Source: Streptomyces sp. I05A-00742 (GTDB taxonomy: Bacteria > Actinomycetota > Actinomycetes > Streptomycetales > Streptomycetaceae). From it: DNA of 64,000 nt. The notes beneath the pieces are model-generated. The model was given only the letters and a program-made list of their open reading frames with translations. It was not told the origin of the DNA and did no database searches. The stretch is taken from positions 62,001 through 126,000 of the forward strand of contig NZ_JABETO010000015.1 in assembly GCF_013055795.1 (NCBI RefSeq), read 5' to 3'. This document shows, in pieces, positions 52,461 through 59,955 of the stretch (within the stretch, counting starts at the first letter, position 1; each line of letters opens with the position of its first letter). A program made the position numbers and the translations under genes.

Positions 52461-52876
52461 AGAGCGGGCAAGGCGGCAACGACCCACGGCTCCGATGGAT
52501 CACAAGGCTCGTGGACGAGTTGAGCGACTTCCTGCAGGAGCCGGTCCTGCTCGTGGAACCACTTGACGATTGTCTGGTCGACGACGACAGCTTCTGCTGC
52601 CTCATCCGCAGCCCACCCCCGCAGGGCCGAGCCTTTCAGCTCTGCTGGGAGGGAATCCTCGGGATGGAGCCCATCGACGGGAAGCCCGACACCAGCGTGG
52701 TGCTGTTTCTGTACAGCAGGAACCGACGGCTTGCTGTGCACGACCACGCCGGGGGAAGCTTCTTGTACGTCGTCTACAAAGGATCGCTCGAACACGGTGG
52801 GCGGTGGACAACTCCCGGTTGGCGACTGGACGAGTTCGACGAGTACCTCATGTACGAGTCGTACGGCGACGACTGA
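52457..52876 (+). CDS. Hypothetical protein coupled to the SUKH gene
   Basis: 139 residues starting GTG inside the stop of the SUKH gene (GTGA). Acidic and aromatic: ITRLVDELSDFLQEPVLLVE, FQLCWEGILGMEPIDG, VVLFLYSRNRRLAVHDHAG, then GWRLDEFDEYLMYESYGDD. No signal peptide or membrane segment. Size and context fit a small immunity-type protein, but no family is recognised. Lower GC3 than the neighbours. Confidence 0.7.
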   Translation: MKSGQGGNDPRLRWITRLVDELSDFLQEPVLLVEPLDDCLVDDDSFCCLIRSPPPQGRAFQLCWEGILGMEPIDGKPDTSVVLFLYSRNRRLAVHDHAGGSFLYVVYKGSLEHGGRWTTPGWRLDEFDEYLMYESYGDD

Positions 52877-52939
52877 GGCGGACACCGAGACCCCGCTGTA
52901 TCCGGTGAATCCTCGGCCGAGAACCCGTTCGAGACACCG

Positions 52940-53167
52940 TTGCAGCCAGGAGACGTCAGCACAGCCGTGCGCTTGTGGGAGGAATACGTCCACCGTCCCG
53001 AGCGCCGGCTGTGGCACGACTACGAGTGGGGCAACGTGCACTGGTACTGCTGCGGCAACCCTCTCGAAGCCCGCGCTCTCCTCGACACCGTGATGCAGGC
53101 CATTTCGCCTCGAAGTGCCCGCGAACTCGGCCGTGTCATCGGCCGGTCCGACGCCGTCTGGAAGTGA
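52940..53167 (+). CDS. Small hypothetical protein (EWGNVHWYCC motif)
   Basis: 75 residues from TTG 52940: DVSTAVRLWEEYVHRPERRL, WHDYEWGNVHWYCCGNPLEA, then LLDTVMQAISPRSARELGRV. The region is in the same frame as the preceding ORF, separated from it by a single TGA (52874-52876) and 63 bp, so it could be a broken-off C-terminus. The Trp/Tyr/Cys-rich core looks like a conserved fold. No Shine-Dalgarno is clear. Function is unknown. Confidence 0.5.
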   Translation: MQPGDVSTAVRLWEEYVHRPERRLWHDYEWGNVHWYCCGNPLEARALLDTVMQAISPRSARELGRVIGRSDAVWK

Positions 53168-53198
53168 TCGTCACCGCGTGACTGGACACCCAGTCCGC

Positions 53199-54167
53199 TC
53201 ACGCCGGGCGACGCGCGTCGGTGGCATCGGCCGCCGGCTCGTGCCTACCAGGCCGACGGACCGTAGCGACGAGTCGTCGCAACGCGGCATGGGCAGGTGG
53301 GCCCCAGGTGGCCTTGCCGCCCGGGCGGCCCTGGACGCCGGCATCTCCGATGAGGATGCAGGCGAGGGCGCGCCACACCGCCCAGCCGCGGGCGCGACGC
53401 AAGGTCGAGGCGTCCGGGGTGGGCCGGTATGCCGCGAAGAATCTGTCGGTGGCACCGTCCGGCAGCAGGATCCACGCCGCGGCGAGGTCGAAGGCCGGAT
53501 CACCCGCGAAGAGATCGCCGAAGTCGATCACTCCGCAGAAGGTGCCGTCTGTGGTGAGCACGTTGGCCGGATGCAGGTCGCCGTGGAGCCACAGTGCCGG
53601 GCCCGTCCAGTCGGGCACGGCAACGGCGTCTTCCCAGACCGCGCGGACGCCGTCCGGGTCGGGGATCTGCCCCAGCTCGGTGGCGGAGGCAAGCATCTGG
53701 GCGACCCCCTCGGCATGGCCGGCCAGTGGCCCCCCGCGGTCACGGCCGGTCGGCGCCCCGGTGGGAGCGGGCCGGTGAAGGGCCGTCAGGAAGGATGCCA
53801 AGATGTCGGCCGCCTCCGCGGCGCGCGTGGCGGGAGCACGGTCGGCGGGCTCTCCCGGCACCCAGGTGGTGACGATCCAGGGCCGCGGAAAGCGCTCGGA
53901 GGGCTCACCGAGGCGCTGCGGGACGGGGACACGCAGCGGAAGGTGCGGGGCGAGGGCGGGCAGCCAGGCATGCTCCTTGCGCAGCAGCGCATCGGCGGAC
54001 TGTGTCGCCCAGGGCAACCGGACGGCGAGGTCGTCGCCGAGCCGCCACAGTTGGTTGTCCCAACCACGCGCGCCGAGCCGCACTGGACGATCGGCCAGAT
54101 CAGGGTGCTGATCGTGCAGCAGGTTCCGGACCAACTCCGCAGTGATCTCGATCTCGCCGTGAGTCAT
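53199..54167 (-). CDS. APH-family phosphotransferase
   Basis: A 322-residue kinase-like protein of the aminoglycoside phosphotransferase family. The Brenner motif HGDLHPANVL holds the catalytic Asp, and VIDFGDLFAGDPAFDLAAAW gives the metal-binding DFG-equivalent. The N-lobe has DDLAVRLPWATQSADALLRK and the hinge PWIVTTWVPGEPAD. Such proteins phosphorylate aminoglycosides, macrolides, choline or other small molecules; specificity is not readable. ATG 54167 is preferred over 54209: a TATGGT box 8 bases upstream suggests a leaderless transcript. Confidence 0.92.
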   Translation of the reverse strand: MTHGEIEITAELVRNLLHDQHPDLADRPVRLGARGWDNQLWRLGDDLAVRLPWATQSADALLRKEHAWLPALAPHLPLRVPVPQRLGEPSERFPRPWIVTTWVPGEPADRAPATRAAEAADILASFLTALHRPAPTGAPTGRDRGGPLAGHAEGVAQMLASATELGQIPDPDGVRAVWEDAVAVPDWTGPALWLHGDLHPANVLTTDGTFCGVIDFGDLFAGDPAFDLAAAWILLPDGATDRFFAAYRPTPDASTLRRARGWAVWRALACILIGDAGVQGRPGGKATWGPPAHAALRRLVATVRRPGRHEPAADATDARRPA

Positions 54168-54596
54168 GCGGAGCAACCATAGTCGAGCGGTGGGCCGCCT
54201 CGAAAACAACTGACCGGCCGCATCAAGTGAGCGGGCTCCGCAGTGGTGTTGCTGACAGGAACGTCAACTGAGCCGGGACAACGGGCTGACCGCGGTGACG
54301 ACCGGTTCTTGAACATCTGGCCTTTGCCGCCGTTCCCGCCGTGGCGGCTGCCCGACAGGCCGCCCTTGTCGGCCGCGGGCAACCGGCCGCCTGAACCGCC
54401 GTCTCCGACCTGCGTCAGCAGCCGCTGCCCGGCGATACCCGTGACCGTGCACCGGATCGTCGCGCCCCCACCGCCCCCGGCGCCGGTCGTGCCAGGACTG
54501 GTCCCGGCGCCCGCACCACCCCCACCCGGGCCGGCCCCCACCCCCGGCCTGCTCCAACTCGTCTGCGGCATCATCTGCTTGCGGCGACTCCAGACC
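54168..54596. other. 429-bp region with only low-complexity ORFs
   Basis: Both strands are open (plus 54243-54605, Pro-rich; minus 54596 down to 54164, Gly-rich, GGNGGKGQ). Neither has a ribosome-binding site or a recognisable family. The Gly/Pro bias is what GC-rich non-coding DNA produces. It may hold the promoter of the APH gene and the 3' region of the LRR gene. Confidence 0.4.
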
Positions 54597-56192
54597 TCAT
54601 TGTGAGTGATCAGCAAGACCGAGCAGGATGTCGTCGGGCATCTCGGCGTCGAACCAGTCCCAGAACTGCTGCCGGGCACCGATCTCCCAGTCGGTCCAGG
54701 TGGCGATGGTCGGGTTGCCGGCCTGGTCGAGGGTGTCGAGGTCCAACACGGCGTTGTAGTGGTCCCGGCTTGCGAACAGCACGAATCGATCCGGATCGGC
54801 GCCATTGTTGCGTGCGGCGAACTCGGGCACGTCGTGCGAGCAGAACGCGCCCAGGTTGGTGTCCAGCCGGTCGTCGTACAGCGCTTGGAAGCCGTCGCCG
54901 AGGGATCGGTGGACGGCCCACAGTTCGCGTAGCGGTGTCGGTACGGGACCGCCGAGGACCGGCACCGCCGCATCCGGGTCGACGCGTGTGCGCGGCGCTC
55001 CGCCGTGCATGATGCGCAGCGCGCCCTCGTCCTCCCGCCAGTCGGACAGGTCGTCAAGACGCATCCGGCCTGGGAGCGGGTTCCAGCCGACGAACAGATA
55101 GGCAAGCGACGGCCGGCCGTCCTGGTCGGTGAGCAGCCCGAGAGCCAGCGTCGCCCGGCGCAGGGTGTCGAGGAAGGACGGCAGACGGTCGGCGAGTGGC
55201 GCCCATATGTGCCCGATCGCCGCGTCGAGACCGGCATCGGCCGGAATGCCCCAGGGGTTGGCGGGGAACGGTACGTTCCCGTGCCCGCCTTCGAGCAACA
55301 GCCCGCGCATGGTGAACGTGCCGCCGTACCCCTCCAGTTGCTCCCGTATCAGCGCCTCGATGCCCACGGCATCCCGGCTGCCCAGCAGCCGCAGGCCAAG
55401 CCCGCCACGCTCCTCCCCCTCGGCGGCGCGGTAGCGGGCCAGCAGTTCGACGGGATCCATGGGACCGGTGGGAGCGTTCCGCGCGCCGCATCGCCCAGAT
55501 GACTTCTCTCCGAATCCCTCGAAGGTGATGTGCGGTGCGCGCGTGGGCAGGTCTCCGAGGTCCTCGACGCGAGTACGGTGCATCAACACCTGGATGAGGC
55601 ACGGGAGTCGGGCGAGTACGGAGACGTCGGTAGCCGCGCAGTCGTTGATCCCGAGCACCCACAGCAACGGCGCGTCGGCCAGCGGCGTGAGGTCGGTGAC
55701 CTGCGTCCGGTGGACGTAGAGCCGCATGAGCCCGAGCCCTCGCAGCGGGCCGAGATCGGCCAGTGGGCCCTCCGTCACGGACAGGTCGCGCAGTTGGGCC
55801 AACAAGGTGAGCGGCGCGAGGTCCGTCACCATGGTCCGTTCCAGGCTGAGGCTGCCGAGGGCCGCGAGCGCGGACAGCGGGCGCAGGTCCGAGACGGGTG
55901 CCGTGACGGACAGCCGTCGCAGCATGGGAAGAGCGGCCAGCGGGCCGAGATCCGTCAATACTGGTGAACGGACATCGAGCTCCCTCAGCCCCGGCAGTCG
56001 CGCCAACGGCCGTAGATCGCGGAGGCGTTGGCCTTCCACCATCAGGTGCTCGATCCGGTCCTCGCCGCCCGCGGCCTCTGCCGCTTCCTGAATCGCCCGT
56101 TCCAGCGATCCGCGGGGCGGCAGGCTCAGCCCCGTCCGCGGAGCGGTGGCGTAGCGGTAGCGGGTGGGGTCGCCCCAGATGTCTTCGCGCAT
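54597..56192 (-). CDS. Leucine-rich repeat protein with SUKH-like C-terminal domain
   Basis: About 531 residues. Residues 40-220 hold seven internalin-type LRR units of about 22 residues, each L-x-D-L-x-P-L-x-x-L-x-x-L-x-x-L (for example LTDLGPLAALPMLRRLSV). The C-terminal half resembles SMI1/KNR4-type proteins (LGAFCSHDVPEFAARNNGAD, FVLFASRDHYNAVLDLDTL, ATWTDWEIGARQQFWDWF). There is no signal peptide, so it is probably cytosolic. ATG 56192 (MREDIWGDPTRYRY) is chosen because conservation-like sequence begins there; no ribosome-binding site is seen. LRRs suggest protein-protein recognition, possibly of a toxin or effector. Confidence 0.75.
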   Translation of the reverse strand: MREDIWGDPTRYRYATAPRTGLSLPPRGSLERAIQEAAEAAGGEDRIEHLMVEGQRLRDLRPLARLPGLRELDVRSPVLTDLGPLAALPMLRRLSVTAPVSDLRPLSALAALGSLSLERTMVTDLAPLTLLAQLRDLSVTEGPLADLGPLRGLGLMRLYVHRTQVTDLTPLADAPLLWVLGINDCAATDVSVLARLPCLIQVLMHRTRVEDLGDLPTRAPHITFEGFGEKSSGRCGARNAPTGPMDPVELLARYRAAEGEERGGLGLRLLGSRDAVGIEALIREQLEGYGGTFTMRGLLLEGGHGNVPFPANPWGIPADAGLDAAIGHIWAPLADRLPSFLDTLRRATLALGLLTDQDGRPSLAYLFVGWNPLPGRMRLDDLSDWREDEGALRIMHGGAPRTRVDPDAAVPVLGGPVPTPLRELWAVHRSLGDGFQALYDDRLDTNLGAFCSHDVPEFAARNNGADPDRFVLFASRDHYNAVLDLDTLDQAGNPTIATWTDWEIGARQQFWDWFDAEMPDDILLGLADHSQ

Positions 56193-56251
56193 GAAGGCAT
56201 TGAACCGGACGGTACTGACACCGGGCACTGACGAACCTGCCGTTCGGGACT

Positions 56252-56286
56252 GGTGGGCTCGCATGTCGAGGTGTCGCGTATTCCAT
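56252..56286. repeat. Left copy of imperfect direct repeat
   Basis: GCATGTCGAGGTGTCGCGTA and its flanks correspond to a segment at 57593-57627 with only a few changes, nearly all transitions. The two copies flank the frameshifted membrane-protein gene. Confidence 0.5.
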
Positions 56287-56393
56287 GTCTGCGGAGGAGT
56301 TCAGTCACCCGGCGCGTGCTTCGCTCTCCGATGCGGCTGTGATGTGGCGACTTGAGGAGGAGTTGCCCGCCCACACCGTCCGCCCAACCGGCC

Positions 56394-56422
56394 TTGCTGT
56401 CAGTGCTCCGTGTCATTATGCG
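56394..56422 (+). promoter_or_regulatory. Sigma70-like promoter of the frameshifted membrane protein
   Basis: TTGCTG (56394-56399), 17-bp spacer, TATGCG (56417-56422); the ATG is 52 bp beyond the -10 box. Confidence 0.45.
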
Positions 56423-56473
56423 GACGCGTCCCGGGGGAGCGGGCCGCGGTCTATTGATTGCCAGGGGTTGGGG

Positions 56474-57579
56474 ATGGGCGCGGGTACGGAGCCGGAAGGC
56501 TCGTCCAGGTCCGACGAGGAGTGGGAGCGGTTTCTGCGCGAGTCGGTGGCGGGTGCCGTCGATGCGCCCGTGGAGCCGTCGGCGCGGGCCCGCGACGTGG
56601 CGAGGCGGCTGCGAGCGGAGCCCGGCCGCGGCCCGGAGGGGTGGCGCAGCTACACGCCCGCGCGGCCCAAGCGGCGAACGGGCTGGTACGTGGCCGGACT
56701 GCTGGCCTCGCTGGCGCTGCTCGTGGTGGCGCTCGCGCCGGGTCGGATAGTGAACCTGTTCGCCGGCGACGACCCTGACTCCCGCCGCCGGCCGAGACCG
56801 CCCGCCCGACCCCGGCACCCCCGGCGGGGACGGCCCAACGCCCCACCATGGACGAGCCGTTCCGCGGTTCGCCGGCGGCGAGCTGGGCGAGCGGAGCGGC
56901 AGGGATCACCGTGCCGAAGGCCGGGGCGGTCGGCTGGATGAGTGCGGCCGAGGTCGAGCGGGCCCTCGCCCGCAGCCGGGACTTCCTCGTCGCGTCCGGC
57001 CTGGACCGCGGGGTGCTGCGGGGCGAGCGCCCCGAGAAGGCGATGGCACTGATCAACCCGCATCAGAAGGACGTCCAAGGCCTCCTGAGAACCGCTTTCC
57101 GAACCCCGAGAACCCCGAGCGAGAAGAACGACCCCCTCCTCCTCTTCAGCCGCTTCCAGCCGTCCCGCACCCACCTGGTCGGCGACGTCGTGAAGACCCG
57201 GGGCCGCCTCACCTACCGGGAGGGCAAGCGTGGCGCGCTCCAGGTGACCGCCGACGTCATTTTCGTCTACCCGGTCACCCGCGCGGGCGCGGGTGGCGAC
57301 GACGAGATCGTGCGCACGATCGTCCGGCGCGAGCTGGTCCTGAGCTGGGACAATCCTGACAAGGTGATCACCGAGCCGGGCACATTCTCGATCGTCTCGT
57401 ACAAATACGACATGACCAACGGCGGCTGCGGCGCCCCCACGGGCTATTTCACCCCGCCCTTCGGCACGGACCGCCGGGCGGACGAGGCCGGCACGAAGGT
57501 CGACCCGTACGACCGCAGGACGCCGGTCGGGCGGGGCGAGTCCGCCGGGGACGAGTGCGGGAGGGCAACGCGGTCCTAG
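56474..57579 (+). pseudogene. Membrane-anchored protein split by one frameshift
   Basis: The first frame encodes a cytosolic segment (SDEEWERFLRESVAGAVDAP) and one transmembrane helix (WYVAGLLASLALLVVALAPG), ending near 56775. A second frame continues with a Pro/Thr/Ala linker (LPPPAETARPTPAPPAGTAQ) and an extracellular domain (MSAAEVERALARSRDFLVAS, THLVGDVVKTRGRLTYREGK, NGGCGAPTGYFTPPF). The linker in the second frame joins smoothly to the end of the first, so a single slip near 56770-56780 explains both. Either the gene is inactivated or the sequence has one indel. The extracellular domain is found in Streptomyces membrane proteins of unknown function. The ORF from ATG 56848 alone would lack the anchor. 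Confidence 0.75.
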
Positions 57580-57592
57580 CGCGGTCTTGACC

Positions 57593-57627
57593 GGTGGTTC
57601 GCATGTCGGGGCGTCGCGCATCCCTCG
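57593..57627. repeat. Right copy of imperfect direct repeat
   Basis: GCATGTCGGGGCGTCGCGCA and flanks match 56252-56286 with transitions only. It sits just downstream of the frameshifted gene, at the left edge of the remnant region. Confidence 0.5.
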
Positions 57628-57682
57628 TCGAGTTCGGTCCTGAGGTCACCGTGTGTGGCCGCCGGGGGCGTATCGGCTCCAG

Positions 57683-57878
57683 GTTCCGGGCGGCTGCTTC
57701 CCCGCGGCTGCCTTCGGCGGCCGGGCGGACGTGATGCGGCTGCCGGACCCGGACGGCCCGGTGTGCCGGGCCGGGACCCTGCCGGGGAACCCGGTGGCCG
57801 CCGCCGGGCCGGCCACGCTCCGGGGGTGTACCTCGGAGGTCTACGAGCATCTCAACGCGGCAGCATCGCAGTTGGGCA
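57683..57878 (+). pseudogene. hemL (glutamate-1-semialdehyde aminomutase) fragment
   Basis: About 65 codons match the region just after the PLP lysine of HemL: GGCFPAAAFGGRADVMRLPD (normally GGGFPAAAFGGRADVM), then AGTLPGNPVAAAGPATLRGC and EVYEHLNAAASQLG. The catalytic-lysine segment and both ends are missing, and the normally invariant GTLSGNP reads GTLPGNP. It is a remnant, not a gene. A functional hemL must be elsewhere. Confidence 0.75.
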
Positions 57879-57929
57879 CGCCGGCGTCGACGCGCTGCCG
57901 GCCGCGGCGAAGGCGGCCGCGGCGGCGGG

Positions 57930-58148
57930 CACCCGAGCGGCTGGGCCTCGTTCGCCGCATAGGTCAGCAGGAGGTCGAGGAGGCCCGGGTAGCGGGCCTC
58001 CAGGTCCTCCGAGCGCAGCGAGACGAAGCACCGCGTGCCCTCGGAGCGGATGCGGGTGACGCCCGCCTCGCGGAGGGTCTTGTTGTGGTAGCTCATCGTC
58101 GACTGCGGAATGGCGCCCGCGTGTTCCGCCAGGCCGCCGACCGTGTGC
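57930..58148 (-). pseudogene. ArsR-family regulator, C-terminal remnant
   Basis: On the minus strand: GGLAEHAGAIPQSTMSYHNK (the HTH), then LREAGVTRIRSEGTRCFVSL (wing) and LEARYPGLLDLLLTYAANE. The N-terminal helices before the HTH are missing, and no proper stop follows in frame. Homology stops at about 58148, exactly where the plus-strand MFS remnant begins. Confidence 0.75.
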
Positions 58149-59048
58149 TCGGCGCCGGGATCTACCTGCCCATGGCCGCCACGACGGCCGCGGCGCTGGT
58201 GGCGCCGGAGCAGCGGGGCGGCGCACTGGGACTGGTGCTGGGCGGGCTCAGCATCGGCACCGTCCTGGGCATGCCCGCGGGCCTCGCCCTGGCCCATCTC
58301 TTCGGCTGGCGGCTCACCCTGTGGGCGGTCACCGGCCTCGGCCTGTTGGCGCTGATCGGCATCAGCATCCTGCTGCCCGGACTGCCCGGCTCGCCCCCGG
58401 TGCGGCTGCGCCGCCGCATGGCCGTGCTCGGCGACCCCAAGGTCGCGTCGATCGTCGTCGTGTCCTTCGTCGCGAACGTCGCGAGCCTCGGCCTCCACAC
58501 CTACCTGGCCCCCGTGCTGAAGTCGGTCGGCCACATCGGCAACCCGATCCCGTACCTCGCCACCTGGGGCATCGGCGGCATCCTCGGCAGCCTGCTGATC
58601 GGCGTCGTCATCGACCGCACACGGCGGTCGTTCTCGCTGTTCACAGTGGTGATGCTGGTGTTCACCGCGGCCATGGTGGTGGTGCCCCTGGCCGGTGGGG
58701 TGCGCGCGATCCTCGTCCTGCCGCTGCTGGTCCGGGGAGCGGCGGGGTTCGCCTCCCCCGCGCCGCAGCAGGAACAGCTCCTGGCCGCGCGCCCGGACAA
58801 CAGCAATGTGGTGGTCGCGCTCAACGACTCGGCGATCTACCTGGGCAGCGCCGTCGGCTCGGCGCTGTTCGGCGCCGTGCTGGCCGCCGGGCTGCCGATG
58901 TCCGCCCTGCCGTACGTGGCGGCCGGGTTTCGCCGCCCTCGGGCTGCTCGTGCACCTGCTCGTCGTGCCGAACGTGTCCGGCCGTACGGGCGGAGCCTCC
59001 GGCACCGGCTCGCCGGTCCCCGCCGAGGCGGCAGCCGTCGCCGAATGA
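58128..59048 (+). pseudogene. MFS transporter missing its N-terminus and frameshifted
   Basis: An Ara-J/CmlR-like major facilitator protein. It begins mid-protein at RVLGAGIYLPMAATTAAALV, so about the first 100 residues (three TM helices) are missing. It continues through GLSIGTVLGMPAGLALAHLF, GSLLIGVVIDRTRR and LNDSAIYLGSAVGSALFGAV. At 58928-58930 (TTT) the frame shifts, and FAALGLLVHLLVVPNVSG follows in another frame to the stop at 59048. A 513-codon frame (57653-59194) runs across hemL, antisense ArsR and this region, but it is a chimera. The original layout was probably arsR and MFS genes divergent around a promoter that was deleted. Confidence 0.78.
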
Positions 59049-59183
59049 CCACCGTCCGGCCCGGAACCATGCCTTCGATGAAGCGATCCTTCCCTCCGGA
59101 GCCCCAGGCAACAGCAACAGCTACCGCGCGAACAAAACGGAAGCGGCTTGTTCAGGGGCGTCAGGGGAGACAATCATTCGGCC

Positions 59184-59489
59184 ATGAGGCCTGAAGTGCG
59201 GACGTTCGTCGCCGACGGACCGCTTCCCGACCGGGACGCGAGCGAGGAAGTGATCGACCGGCGCGAACGCCAGCTGACGGCGATCCCCCGCCCTGTCACA
59301 CCCGAAGAGGCCGCTGCCCTGGCCACCTGCTTCGGCCCCGACGACTGCTACGGCGTCGCCTGGACGCTCATGCACTTGATCGAGACGGCTCCCGGCCCGG
59401 TGCCACAGCTGGAGGGTCCGGGTCCGGGAGCCGGCGACTGGGCCGAGGTTCTACGGGCACGATGGGGCGGCGAACGCCCCACGGCTTGA
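59184..59489 (+). CDS. Small hypothetical protein
   Basis: 101 residues from ATG 59184: MRPEVRTFVADGPLPDRDAS, EEVIDRRERQLTAIPRPVTP, then ATCFGPDDCYGVAWTLMHLI and WAEVLRARWGGERP. It resembles small Streptomyces proteins of unknown function with a C/D-rich centre. A TTGTTC box 17 bp before CAATCA, seven bases from the ATG, suggests a leaderless promoter. No family is recognised. Confidence 0.65.
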   Translation: MRPEVRTFVADGPLPDRDASEEVIDRRERQLTAIPRPVTPEEAAALATCFGPDDCYGVAWTLMHLIETAPGPVPQLEGPGPGAGDWAEVLRARWGGERPTA

Positions 59490-59955
59490 CGGCTCGTCTG
59501 TAGGAGGGGTCCTCTCGGCGAAGATCTTGTCCCGGGGGTGTTCTTCGCGGCGAGCGCGTCCAGCTGCGTCCGGAGTTCCTGGATGGTGCCCGGACGCCGG
59601 TCGGACGGGGCGGGCGCGATATCCGAGGTGCAGGGGAGCCTGAAGGTGTCGTACCGTGGACGAGTTCCTGCGCCGGAGGCTTCGGTGGCGGTGACCGAAC
59701 TTTCTGTTCCTGTTGTAGCGATCTTGAGGTGACTTCGTATCCCCCAGGCCCTGTAGCCGTCCGTATCCCCCACGTGCCGAGTCTTCGCACGTGTCCGGGG
59801 GCGGACGTCGCGCCGGCCTGAGTCGCGTCACCCTCCCCCGCAGTTTTCCGTCTGTTCCCGGGTGCAGCTCTGCCGACTGCCCCGGGTTTCGTGTTCTCCG
59901 GCCCCGGCGCGGCTGACGGCAGGGCTCCCCGATTCCTTGAATCAGGAGTTCCACC
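59490..59955. other. 466-bp region upstream of the DHA2 exporter
   Basis: It contains two 11-bp direct repeats CGTATCCCCCA (59736-59746 and 59762-59772), 26 bp apart start to start, in the stretch before the exporter. A minus-strand open frame (59773 downward) includes RPGTIQELRTQLDALAAKN, which could be a fragment of a regulator, but it has no other support. Confidence 0.45.

Noticed and set aside
54243..54605. Proline-rich 120-codon ORF (plus) and Gly-rich frame (minus)
   Set aside because: Low complexity, no ribosome-binding site, no recognised domain on either strand.
57653..59194. 513-codon frame that looks like one MFS transporter
   Set aside because: It is a chimera of a hemL fragment, antisense ArsR sequence and an N-truncated, frameshifted MFS gene.
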